64,000 nt of DNA from an uncultured Oscillibacter sp. (lineage in GTDB: Bacteria; Bacillota; Clostridia; Oscillospirales; Oscillospiraceae), in contig CAJTZK010000007.1 in assembly GCA_910583785.1 (NCBI GenBank), forward strand, positions 98,290-162,289. The letters are read 5' to 3'. Under the pieces are notes generated by a model. That model had not been told where the DNA came from, searched no databases, and worked only from the letters and a program-made list of their open reading frames with translations. The position numbers were made by a program, and so were the translations under genes. This document shows positions 35,214 through 43,631 of the stretch, one piece after another (the first letter of the stretch is position 1; every line of letters starts with the position of its first letter).

Positions 35214-36556
35214 TTATTTCGGCAGCGTGATGCCATGGCCGGTCAAAAAGTTCATAAACCGGGAACCGCCCTCGTCCCGGGTACTGAATTTCGCCAGGGT
35301 TTTCCCCTGCTTATCATAGAGGATATAACACTCGTCAGAGCGGTCATAACGGAGGCCGCCAATCTCCTCCAGGCGGATTTCCCGGAGGGGAAGAAAGTCC
35401 TTGTCCAGCCAGATATGCCCGGATTCCACAGACAGGCGGGGCGGAAACAGCTCCCCGCTTACCGCCGCCCAGGCCCAGGGCCCGGCAAGCAGGACAAACA
35501 CCAGCGCCAGCATGATTTTCAGGCCCGGAATGATATAGCGCCCCCCCAAAAGAGCGGCGATGGGGAAACCAATGGGAACCACCGCAATGGCCAGAACCAT
35601 TCCCGCGCCAATCCAGGCGCCGATGGGCCGGGTCCGCCGAAGCTCCAGGGAGAAGTCCCGCGCATCCCAGGAGGAATATTGCCCAGGTCCGTATGAAGGA
35701 CGGCTCCGCCCTGCTCCGGCCCTGCGGCGTAGCCGGAAACGGCTTCCCAGAGGGCTTCACCCAAGGCGCCGGGCTTCTCCGGTTCCCGGGCCTCTCCCAG
35801 GACAAGGGGCCCTGTTGAGGGGACTTCCGTCAAGCGGCGGAAGGGAATGCCGTGGTTCTTGAGGTATTTGACAAACAGTTCCCCGTTCTTACACGGCATA
35901 CGGAACACGGCCAGGGTCTCGTCCTGGCGGTTGTACAGGACGCAATGCCCAACGCCCGGCGCAATGATGACTCCCGCTACATCCTGCACCAGAAAAGTGC
36001 GCCCCCGCCGCAGCCGGGGCTCTGAACGGATGGTAGTGCCCTGGACGCGGAGCATAGTGCTTTCACTCTCGTTTACACAGAAAGAGCCGGGCACCGGAGG
36101 CCCAAAATCCGGGATAATATGCCAATGGTGCGAGAGCCTTCCCCGCCCGTACTTGGCGGCAACGCGCCGGGGGTCCTGGTACCACGCCGGGTCCACATAG
36201 CGGAGGAAGGAATCCCGGAAAAAAGCCTGGGAGAGCAGAACAGCCAGGGCGCTGAGAAAGCACACGCCCAGCCAGCCCGCCGGAGAATCCGGCCGCGCCG
36301 CCAGCGGCAGGGCCAGGAAGGCGCAGCCCCAAGCGGCGCCATAGGCAAACCGCCTCTCCCGCAGTCCCCGGGAACACCAATAGCCCAGGTACGCGGCGGG
36401 GCAGAGAAAAAGCGGGCCCAGAATCATCGGGGAGGTCTCCAGCCGGAAGGCCCGCAGCGCGAAACCCAGGGCAATCCACAGGCGCAGCGCCAGATACGTA
36501 CCCAGAGCCGCCCCAGCAGCGCCCCGGGCCGCCGCGAAAAATCTCCGCCCGCCCAC
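35214..36556 (-). pseudogene. Membrane protein with duplicated domain, frameshifted
   Basis: The first frame (36556 down to about 35700) encodes two N-terminal helices and a soluble domain ending VLYNRQDETLAVFRMPCKNG and ELFVKYLKNHGIPF. A different frame (about 35720 down to 35214) encodes two helices and a second, similar domain: ILYDKQGKTLAKFSTRDEGG, SRFMNFLTGHGITL. The total of 1343 bases is not a multiple of three. An intact protein of about 447 residues with two repeats would result from one added or removed base near 35650-35720. It may be a true frameshift, a sequencing error or two separate genes. The GTG start lies four bases after the smpB stop. Function unknown. Confidence -1.
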
Positions 36557-36560
36557 GGCC

Positions 36561-37019
36561 TCACCGCGCCTTCATGGCCCGGTCCATCTCCCGCTTCGCG
36601 TCCCGCTGGGCGGCGGCGTCCCGCTTGTCATAGTTTTTCTTGCCCTTGCACAGGCCCACTTCTACCTTGACCCGGGAGTCCTTGAAGTACACGGACAGGG
36701 GGACCAGGGTGTAGCCGTCCTGCTTCACCAGGGCGTGGAGCTTGCGGATTTCCCGCTTGTGCATCAGCAGGCGGCGGGGCCGGACGGGGTCCTTATTGAA
36801 GATGTTCCCCTTTTCATAGGGGGAGATGTGCATGCCGTGGACAAAGAGCTCCCCCTCCCTCACGGTGCAGTAGGAATCCTTTAAATTCAGCGTCCCGGCC
36901 CGGACGGACTTGACCTCCGTCCCCGCCAGCTCGATACCCGCCTCGTATTTCTCTTCCACGTAGTAGTCGTGGTGGGCCTTCCGGTTCTGGGCGGCGATTT
37001 TCACGCCCTTCTTTTCCAT
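36561..37019 (-). CDS. smpB: SsrA-binding protein SmpB
   Basis: 152 residues; it binds tmRNA and delivers it to stalled ribosomes. Family motifs are present: NRKAHHDYYVEEKYEAGIEL, GTEVKSVRAGTLNLKDSYC, HISPYEKGN, RPRRLLMHKREI and the basic C-terminal tail (KKNYDKRDAAAQRDAKREMD). Length fits (150-160). ATG 37019 is chosen because AAGGAGG lies eight bases upstream; an upstream in-frame ATG at 37061 lacks one. Its RNA partner ssrA lies 2.9 kb downstream on the same strand. Confidence -1.
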   Translation of the reverse strand: MEKKGVKIAAQNRKAHHDYYVEEKYEAGIELAGTEVKSVRAGTLNLKDSYCTVREGELFVHGMHISPYEKGNIFNKDPVRPRRLLMHKREIRKLHALVKQDGYTLVPLSVYFKDSRVKVEVGLCKGKKNYDKRDAAAQRDAKREMDRAMKAR

Positions 37020-37121
37020 CGCGGTCACCTCCTTGGTGGGAATCCTGCCCGGATTTTCCATGGTTTAGTATACCATGGTTTTCCCGTCCAGGCAAGGGGA
37101 GAATCGCCGGAAGACGTGCCC

Positions 37122-37200
37122 GATGGCGCATTGGATAGGCGGAACGCGGCGCAGGGGCGGACCTGCGCGTCCGGCCCCCGCTTTGGATAAGGCGCTCCCA
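37122..37200 (-). repeat. Intergenic palindromic repeat, copy A
   Basis: Minus-strand orientation. It shares a 39-base identical stretch (37126-37164) with copy B at 46531-46619, including CGCCGCGTTCCGCCTATCC and the GTCCGCCCC arm of a hairpin. It lies between smpB and the nucleotidase terminator. Confidence -1.
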
Positions 37201-37306
37201 TCGCCAGGAAAGGGTCCCCCGCGCATCTTATTCAACGGGCGGGCCGGGGCAGGGGGCGGTCCCGGCGCAGCACCTCCGCACGGGCCCCTCCCATCTGCGG
37301 AACAGA

Positions 37307-37336
37307 AGCGGCCCCGGCGGAAAAGCCGGGGCCGCT
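37307..37336. terminator. Terminator of the nucleotidase gene
   Basis: AGCGGCCCCGGC (37307-37318) pairs with GCCGGGGCCGCT (37325-37336) around GGAAAA, just after the minus-strand stop at 37360. Confidence -1.
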
Positions 37337-37359
37337 GGTTGATTGGCGGATGTACGCGC

Positions 37360-39429
37360 TTACGCCGCGGGAATCACCAGGACCTGGCCAATCCAGAGGG
37401 AGGCGGGGTCCTTGACGGAAGCCTTGTTGGCATTGTAAATCACGCCCCACTTGGTTCCCGTTCCGTAGGCCTCCTGGGCAATGCTCCAGAGGCAGTCCCC
37501 GGCCTTGACGGTATAGGTCCCCTCCGCCGCAACGGGAACCGGCTCGGGCTCCGGCGCGGGAGCGGGCTCCGGCTCAGGGGCGGGCGCGGGTTCGGGTTCC
37601 GGCGCGGGAGCAGGTTCCGGTTCGGGAGCCGGAGCGGGCTCCTCAGCGGGCTCCTCGTCCAGCGGAGGCAGGACGCCCTCGGCCCGCAGGGCGGGGCCGT
37701 TCAGGGAGGCGATGTTGGGGGTTCGGCCATCCTCGCTGGTGGGAATCTCGATCTCGCCCGCCCGGACCTTCTCATAAATCAGGTCCTTCTGGGGATCGTC
37801 CAGGTCCGCGCCCACGATCTTCCAGTTGTTGTCCACCTCGGGCATCAGGGGGCCGTCCAGGGATTCCACGTACTCCGTGATCATATCCCGGACCGCGCCG
37901 CCCTCGTACACCACGTCCGATTCGTTGATGAGGCCCGCAGAAACCAGGCCGCCGTAACGGTAGTTGTTCAGGGCCAGGATCATGGTGTCGGTGTCCTTCA
38001 TGGGCTGGCCCTTATAGACCACGTTCTGGATGCGGGAGCCCACGGGCTTGGAGATGTCGATCTCATAGTCCAGGCCTGCGAACATGTCATAGTTGTACAG
38101 GCGGATATTGGGGTTGAAGCTAATGGTCACATCGCCGGGCTGGTACTGGTTGAAGAAGCTGCCCGCTTTTTCCTCCATGATGGCCTTCATCTGTTTTCCG
38201 GTGACCTTCACGCCGTAGAGGGTATTGTCATATTTGTAGATTTTCACGCTGTCGCGGTGGAGGAAGGGCCCCTCCTGGAGGTTGCTGGTGGAGTCAAACA
38301 GGGCCGCCAGGGACACGTCGGCCCCGGCCCGCTCCATCTGCACCTTGTTCACCAAGTCGGTGACCGCGTCGTCCTCCAGGACGGCGGTGGGGATGCCGGG
38401 GAGGACTTCCAGGTTCTCAATAAAGGTCTTCCCCACGGTGCCTACCTGGCGGGAAGCCAGTTCCAGGCTCTTCTCGTGGAGGTCCTTGACCTGGGCCAGG
38501 AAGTCCGGGTCGGGGGTAACCCCGGCGCAGTCCAAAAGCTCGCCCTCGGCCTTGTCCACGGCCCAGCCGTCGCCGTCGGCCTTCAGGGTCAGGGTGACCT
38601 TGCTGACAAATTCGCCGTTGCTGCCGGGCTCCAGGACGGGGATGCCCCCGATGGTCTCATTGACCTTGGCGTGGGCGTGCCCGATGAACAGGGCGTCCAT
38701 CCGGTCCCCGTATTTCTCGGCGACTTCCCGCATGCCCGCGACGCCGTACTCGCCGTCCAGGCCATAGTGGACGGAGCCGATGACCACGTCGGCCTTGCCC
38801 TCCAGCTCGTCCAGGATTTTGCCGATTTCCTCGTCGGGGTTTGTGATCTTCATGTTGTCATAGTGGCTGGGGTCGGACTTCTCCCACTGGGGGATGTGGG
38901 GGGCATCCACGCCGAAGACCGCCACCTTCACGCTGTCCACCTCGAAGATGTGATAGGCATCCAGCCAGCGGGACCCGTCGGCCTTGTAGAAGTTGCCGCC
39001 CAGGGTCACGCCCTGGAATTCCTCAATTTCCCGGGTGGTGTACTTGAAGTCGAAGTTGAACTCGTGGTTGCCCAGGGTCCAGGCGTCGTACTTCAAATAG
39101 TTCATGGCCTCGATCATGGGATGGGGCACCTCGTCCAGGAAGGACTGGATGTAGTTGGCCTGGGTGGTGTCCCCGGTGTCCAGCAAAAGCAGGTCCGGGT
39201 CCGCCTCCCGCTCCGCCTTGATAATGGCGGCGGCGTGGGCCATGCTGGTTTTGGCTTCCTTGTTAGAGGCATAGTCATAGGGGTTGACCATGCCGTGCAG
39301 GTCGCTGGTTTGGAGAATGGTGACGGTTTTTCCGCCCTCCTCCGCCGCCAGGGCGGGGACGGACAGCCCGGCCAGCATGGCCAGGACCAGCACCAGCGCC
39401 AGGAACTGCTTGCGTGCGGTGTTTCGCAT
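37360..39429 (-). CDS. Secreted 5'-nucleotidase / 2',3'-cyclic phosphodiesterase family protein with LysM
   Basis: 689-residue exported enzyme. The signal peptide is residues 1-28 (FLALVLVLAMLAGLSVPALA). A metallophosphatase domain (about 35-300) has QTSDLHG, DTGDT, GNHEFNFDF and GHAHA, the metal ligands of the UshA/CpdB family. The 5'-nucleotidase C-terminal domain (about 330-540) includes NYRYGG. A proline-glutamate linker made of four EPAPAPEP-type units then leads to a single LysM domain (YTVKAGDCLWSIAQEAYGTG) at the end, which should bind peptidoglycan. It likely scavenges extracellular nucleotides while held in the wall. The start is ATG 39429 behind GGGAGGTC. Confidence -1.
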   Translation of the reverse strand: MRNTARKQFLALVLVLAMLAGLSVPALAAEEGGKTVTILQTSDLHGMVNPYDYASNKEAKTSMAHAAAIIKAEREADPDLLLLDTGDTTQANYIQSFLDEVPHPMIEAMNYLKYDAWTLGNHEFNFDFKYTTREIEEFQGVTLGGNFYKADGSRWLDAYHIFEVDSVKVAVFGVDAPHIPQWEKSDPSHYDNMKITNPDEEIGKILDELEGKADVVIGSVHYGLDGEYGVAGMREVAEKYGDRMDALFIGHAHAKVNETIGGIPVLEPGSNGEFVSKVTLTLKADGDGWAVDKAEGELLDCAGVTPDPDFLAQVKDLHEKSLELASRQVGTVGKTFIENLEVLPGIPTAVLEDDAVTDLVNKVQMERAGADVSLAALFDSTSNLQEGPFLHRDSVKIYKYDNTLYGVKVTGKQMKAIMEEKAGSFFNQYQPGDVTISFNPNIRLYNYDMFAGLDYEIDISKPVGSRIQNVVYKGQPMKDTDTMILALNNYRYGGLVSAGLINESDVVYEGGAVRDMITEYVESLDGPLMPEVDNNWKIVGADLDDPQKDLIYEKVRAGEIEIPTSEDGRTPNIASLNGPALRAEGVLPPLDEEPAEEPAPAPEPEPAPAPEPEPAPAPEPEPAPAPEPEPVPVAAEGTYTVKAGDCLWSIAQEAYGTGTKWGVIYNANKASVKDPASLWIGQVLVIPAA

Positions 39430-39532
39430 AAAAATGACCTCCCGTTCTTTCTTTTCCTCTTTGTGGAAACTATGTGTTTTTATTATACGACGCCTTCTTC
39501 CAAAAAGCAATCGTTTTTGTGAAAATTAACCA

Positions 39533-39561
39533 TTGACTTTATCCCTTTAAAGCTGTATAGT
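39533..39561 (+). promoter_or_regulatory. Promoter of the ABC_sub_bind importer operon
   Basis: TTGACT (39533-39538), a 17-base spacer and TATAGT (39556-39561). The start of transcription would be near 39568. Confidence -1.
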
Positions 39562-39595
39562 ACAAAAGCGTCAAAGGAATACTTTGCGATGGAAG

Positions 39596-39625
39596 GCGGT
39601 CCCGCCTGCGGATGGGCCGCTTTTT
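39596..39625 (+). terminator. Intrinsic terminator inside the importer leader (attenuator candidate)
   Basis: GCGGTCC (39596-39602) pairs with GGGCCGC (39614-39620) and is followed by T5. It lies between the promoter and the first start codon (39681), so read-through must be controlled or partial. A small upstream hairpin (CAAAG...CTTTG, 39572-39586) may take part. No T-box consensus is present. Confidence -1.
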
Positions 39626-39680
39626 ATCATGAACCCGGCAAAACCGCGCACACTATAAGAACATAAGGAGATTGGAAACC

Positions 39681-40718
39681 ATGAAGAAGAAACTGCTTGC
39701 GCTCGTTCTGACTCTGGCCATGGCCCTGAGCCTGGCCGCCTGCGGCGGCGGGGATGCCCCTGCCGGCTCCGAAGGCGGAGACGCTTCCGCCGAAACGCAG
39801 GAGCCCGCCGCCTCCGGCTCCTCCGACACTTCCGGCGAGAAGAAGGTCTTTGAGGTGGGCATCTCCCAGTTTGTTACCCATGACGCGCTGGACGCCGCCA
39901 CCCAGGGCTTTATCGACGCCATGAACGACAAGCTGGGGGAAGACGGCTGGAAATATGACCTCCAGAACGCCGCCAACGACCCGGCCAACTGCTCCACCAT
40001 CGCAAACTCCTTCGTCTCCAAAAACGTGGACCTGATCATGGCCAACGCCACCCCGGCTGTCCAGGCCGCCGCCACCGCCACCGGAGACATCCCCATTCTT
40101 GGCACCTCCGTCACGGAGTACGGCGTGGCCTTCAACATTGAAAACTTCTCCGGCACCCTGGGCACCAACGTCTCCGGCACCTCCGACCTGGCCCCCCTGG
40201 ACCAGCAGGCGGAGATGATTAAGGAGTGGTATCCCGACGCCAAGACCGTCGGCCTGCTGTACTGCTCCAACGAGGCCAACAGCCAGTATCAGGTGGACAC
40301 CGTTCAGGGCTTCCTGGAGGGCATGGGCTTCACCTGTACCCAGTATGCTTTCACCGACTCCAACGACGTGGCGGCCGTCTGCCAGACCGCCGCAGACGCC
40401 AGCGACGTACTCTATGTCCCCACGGATAACACGGCGGCCTCCAACAAATCCGTGATTGACAACATCTGCCACGGAAACATCCCGGTCTTCTGCGGCGAGG
40501 AGGGTATCTGCGCCGGCTGCGGCGTCGCGACGCTGTCCATCAGCTACTATGACATCGGCTACCGGACCGGCGAAATGGCGGCTCAGATTTTGACCGAGGG
40601 TGCGGACATCTCCACAATGCCCATCGAGTACGCCCCCGAGTTTGTCAAGAAGTACAATCCCGCCCTGTGCCAGGCGCTGAATGTCACCGCCCCGGAGGGT
40701 TACGAGGCCATCGGCTGA
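39681..40718 (+). CDS. ABC importer substrate-binding lipoprotein (ABC_sub_bind/TrpX-like)
   Basis: 345 residues. Lipoprotein signal with lipobox LSLAACGGG (Cys near 20), a short Ala/Ser/Glu linker, then a two-lobe binding fold: GISQFVTHDALDAATQGFID, LIMANATPAVQAAA, TVGLLYCSNEANSQ, DVLYVPTDNTAASN and GEEGICAGCG are typical of the ABC substrate-binding family linked to tryptophan/tyrosine uptake (TrpXYZ). The ligand here is unproven. The start is ATG 39681 with AAGGAG upstream. First gene of a three-gene operon with permease and ATPase. Confidence -1.
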   Translation: MKKKLLALVLTLAMALSLAACGGGDAPAGSEGGDASAETQEPAASGSSDTSGEKKVFEVGISQFVTHDALDAATQGFIDAMNDKLGEDGWKYDLQNAANDPANCSTIANSFVSKNVDLIMANATPAVQAAATATGDIPILGTSVTEYGVAFNIENFSGTLGTNVSGTSDLAPLDQQAEMIKEWYPDAKTVGLLYCSNEANSQYQVDTVQGFLEGMGFTCTQYAFTDSNDVAAVCQTAADASDVLYVPTDNTAASNKSVIDNICHGNIPVFCGEEGICAGCGVATLSISYYDIGYRTGEMAAQILTEGADISTMPIEYAPEFVKKYNPALCQALNVTAPEGYEAIG

Positions 40719-40796
40719 GCAGCGGTTCCAGCGGAGGGGGCGGAAAGCTGTTCGCCCCCTCCCGATTCCGAAGGGTAAAGAGAGGTTTGTGAAACC

Positions 40797-41750
40797 ATGC
40801 TGAGTTTTATCGGCGCGCTGCCAGGTGCCGTCTCCCAGGGGCTCATCTGGGGCATCATGGCCATCGGCGTCTACATCACTTATAAGATTCTGGACATCGC
40901 GGACCTGACCGTGGACGGCTCCTTCTGCACCGGGGGCGCCGTCTTCGTGATGCTGTTCGGCTCCGGCGCCAGCCTCTGGCTGGCGCTGCTGGCGGCGCTG
41001 GCGGCGGGACTGCTGGCGGGGCTGGTTACGGGGCTGCTTCACACAGCCTGCGGCATCCCGGCAATCCTGGCGGGCATCCTGACCCAGCTGGGCCTGTGGT
41101 CCGTCAATTTGGCCGTCATGGGCATGAAAGCAAATGTTGCTATCAACGTCACGGACCAGGCCAATCTGGACCGTCTGCTGGTGTCCCTCCGCTTTGTCCA
41201 GGACGTGGCCAAGGGAACCCGGCCCTTCTACCGCCACCCCATCCTGGTGGTGGGCGTGTTTTCCCTGGCGATTATTTCGGTGCTGTACTGGTTCTTCGGT
41301 ACGGAACTGGGCGCGTCCCTCCGGGCCACGGGAGCCAACCCCAACATGGCCCGGGCCCAGGGCATCAACACCGACACCGGGAAGGTGCTGGGCCTAATGC
41401 TCTCCAACGGGCTGGTGGCCCTGTCCGGGGCGCTGCTCAGCCAGTACCAGAGCTTCGCGGACGCCAGCATGGGCAAGGGCGCCATCGTCATCGGCTTGGC
41501 CGCCGTCATCATCGGACAGGTGGTCTTCGGGCGGATCTTCCGCAACTTTGCCTTGAAGATGCTGGCGGTATCTTTGGGCGCGGTCATCTACTACACGGTG
41601 ATTCAGGCCGTGGTGAGCCTCAGCAACATCAACACCAACTATTTGAAGCTGATCTCCGCGATCATCGTGGCGGTTTTCCTGACCATCCCCTACTGGAAGG
41701 GCAAGTATTTCCACGCCAAGGTCAAGACGGGAGGCGCCAGCCATGCTTGA
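40797..41750 (+). CDS. ABC importer permease (TrpY-like)
   Basis: 317-residue permease of the branched-chain amino acid/ABC_sub_bind class with eight to nine helices. The segment GLIWGIMAIGVYITYKILDI, then ADLTVDGSF, is characteristic, and TGANPNMARAQGINTDTGKV is the cytoplasmic coupling region. The ATG has AGAGAGG upstream, 78 bases after the binding-protein stop. Its end overlaps the ATPase start by eight bases. Confidence -1.
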   Translation: MLSFIGALPGAVSQGLIWGIMAIGVYITYKILDIADLTVDGSFCTGGAVFVMLFGSGASLWLALLAALAAGLLAGLVTGLLHTACGIPAILAGILTQLGLWSVNLAVMGMKANVAINVTDQANLDRLLVSLRFVQDVAKGTRPFYRHPILVVGVFSLAIISVLYWFFGTELGASLRATGANPNMARAQGINTDTGKVLGLMLSNGLVALSGALLSQYQSFADASMGKGAIVIGLAAVIIGQVVFGRIFRNFALKMLAVSLGAVIYYTVIQAVVSLSNINTNYLKLISAIIVAVFLTIPYWKGKYFHAKVKTGGASHA

Positions 41751-42537
41751 AGTGAAAGACATCTGGAAGGTATTCAACGCCGGGACGGTCAATGAGAAGC
41801 AGGCCCTCCGGGGCGTGAGCCTGACGCTGAAGGACGGGGACTTCTGTACCGTCATCGGCGGCAACGGGGCGGGCAAATCCACCCTTCTGAACGCCGTGGC
41901 GGGGACCTGGGCCGTGGACGGCGGGTCCATCTCCATCGGAGGCGTGGACGTGACCCATCTGCCGGACTACAAGCGGGCCCCCTATATCGGGCGGGTCTTT
42001 CAGGACCCCATGCTGGGCACCGCGCCCACCATGCAGATCCTGGAGAACCTGGCCCTGGCGGCCCGCCGGGGCCAGAGGCGGGGCCTCCGCTGGGGCGTGA
42101 CCAAGGCGGAGAAGGAGCAGTACCAGGAGATGCTGAAAAACCTGGACCTGGGACTGGAGGACCGCCTGACCAGCAAGGTGGGCCTCCTCTCCGGCGGCCA
42201 GAGGCAGGCCCTGACGCTGCTGATGGCCTCTTTAAAGAAGCCCAAGCTGCTGCTGCTGGACGAGCACACCGCCGCCCTGGACCCCAAGACGGCGGCCAAG
42301 GTGCTGGAGCTGTCGGACCGCATCGTGGCGGAAAGCCATCTCACTACCATGATGGTCACCCACAATATGAAAGACGCCATCCAGCACGGGAACCGCCTGA
42401 TTATGATGTACGACGGAAAAATCGTCATCGACGTCTCCGGGGAGGAGAAGAAAAAGCTGACGGTGCCCCAGCTCCTGGAGCTGTTCAACAAGGTCAGCGG
42501 AAGCGATGAGGCGGACGACAAACTGCTGCTGTCGTAA
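41743..42537 (+). CDS. ABC importer ATPase (TrpZ-like)
   Basis: 264 residues. Walker A GGNGAGKST (near 39-47), signature LLSGGQRQALTLLMA, Walker B LLLLDEHTAALD and switch MVTHNM are all intact. It energises the permease encoded just before it, whose gene it overlaps by eight bases. A terminator follows. Confidence -1.
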   Translation: MLEVKDIWKVFNAGTVNEKQALRGVSLTLKDGDFCTVIGGNGAGKSTLLNAVAGTWAVDGGSISIGGVDVTHLPDYKRAPYIGRVFQDPMLGTAPTMQILENLALAARRGQRRGLRWGVTKAEKEQYQEMLKNLDLGLEDRLTSKVGLLSGGQRQALTLLMASLKKPKLLLLDEHTAALDPKTAAKVLELSDRIVAESHLTTMMVTHNMKDAIQHGNRLIMMYDGKIVIDVSGEEKKKLTVPQLLELFNKVSGSDEADDKLLLS

Positions 42538-42552
42538 AGAACGCGGGACGCG

Positions 42553-42578
42553 CGGCGGGGATACTCCCCGCCGCCTTT
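42553..42578 (+). terminator. Terminator of the importer operon
   Basis: CGGCGGGG (42553-42560) and CCCCGCCG (42566-42573) around ATACT, followed by CCTTTTT. Confidence -1.
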
Positions 42579-42607
42579 TTCACAACCTATGAAACGGGGG
42601 CCCTCCC

Positions 42608-43453
42608 ATGAAACTGATTACCTGCCTATACAAGGATGCCGAGCGCGTGGGCCTTCTGACGGAGGAGGGCGTGGCCTTCCTGCCCTATCCGGACATGAAC
42701 ACCCTGATCGAGTCCTTTCCCCTGGCGGACTCTGTCCCCGCCTCCGCCTCCAAGCCCGTTCCCCTGGAAGACGTAACCCTCCTGGCCCCTATCCCCCGGC
42801 CCCGGCAGGACGTGATCTGCCTGGGGATGAACTACCGGGACCACGAGAAGGAAGCCGCCAAGTACGACGCGGAGGCATTTAAAAAGGAAAAGCCCGCGGC
42901 GGTCTATTTCTCCAAGCGGGTCTCCCGGGCCGGGGACCCGGATGGGGATATCCCCCGGTATGAGGGATTGGTGGAGCGGCTGGACTACGAGGCAGAGCTG
43001 GCGGTGATCATCGGAAAGACTGCCAGAAACGTCAAAGCGGAAAACGCCGGGGACTACGTTTTCGGCTACACGGTTCTCAACGACGTCTCCGCCAGGGACC
43101 TCCAGACCGGGCACAAGCAATGGTATTTCGGCAAGGGCCTGGACGGCTTCACCCCCATGGGGCCCTGCATCCTCACCGCAGACGAGACCGCCTTCCCCCC
43201 GGCCCTGGACATCTCCTGCACGGTCAACGGGGAGGAACGCCATTGGTCCAACACCGCCCTGCTCATCCACGGCATCCCGGAGATCATCGAGGAGCTCTCC
43301 GCCGGGATGACCCTGCTGCCGGGGACCATACTTGCCACGGGCACCCCGGCGGGAGTGGGCATGGGCCTGGACCCGCCGGAGTTCCTGGAGAGCGGAGACG
43401 TCGTGGAGTGTACCATCCGGGGCATCGGGACTTTGCGGAGCACCGTCCGCTGA
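42608..43453 (+). CDS. Fumarylacetoacetate hydrolase family protein
   Basis: 281 residues. The C-terminal FAH fold starts near 65 (DVICLGMNYRDHEKEAAK). Metal ligands are in DYEAELAVIIGK and NDVSARDLQ, and the substrate loop in GFTPMGPCI; ATGTPAGVGMG is conserved near the end. Members hydrolyse or decarboxylate 2-oxo acids in aromatic or sugar-acid catabolism (fumarylpyruvate or oxaloacetate for example); which applies here is unknown. The start is ATG 42608, with a GGGGG ribosome binding site of modest quality. Single gene between terminators. Confidence -1.
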   Translation: MKLITCLYKDAERVGLLTEEGVAFLPYPDMNTLIESFPLADSVPASASKPVPLEDVTLLAPIPRPRQDVICLGMNYRDHEKEAAKYDAEAFKKEKPAAVYFSKRVSRAGDPDGDIPRYEGLVERLDYEAELAVIIGKTARNVKAENAGDYVFGYTVLNDVSARDLQTGHKQWYFGKGLDGFTPMGPCILTADETAFPPALDISCTVNGEERHWSNTALLIHGIPEIIEELSAGMTLLPGTILATGTPAGVGMGLDPPEFLESGDVVECTIRGIGTLRSTVR

Positions 43454-43475
43454 AACAAAGACGAAGACGCTCCAG

Positions 43476-43507
43476 GGCCGGACGGCATACGCCGTCCGGC
43501 CTCAATT
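43476..43507 (+). terminator. Terminator after the FAH gene
   Basis: GGCCGGACGGC (43476-43486), ATAC, GCCGTCCGGCC (43491-43501), followed by TCAATTT. Confidence -1.
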
Positions 43508-43631
43508 TCTGCCTGGGCTTCCAGAAGCTGTTCCTTGCCCCCTGGGGGGATTCTGCGGTAAAATGGGGCGTATGATTTTCCGGACCATCGTCCATAAATC
43601 GTGTTTATCTTAAAGGAAGGAACCTGGAAAA

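Noticed and set aside
37075..39522. 815-residue plus-strand open frame
   Set aside because: Shadow of the nucleotidase-LysM gene.
39568..39680. T-box leader before the importer
   Set aside because: No AGGGTGGNACCGCG-type sequence and the leader is too short.
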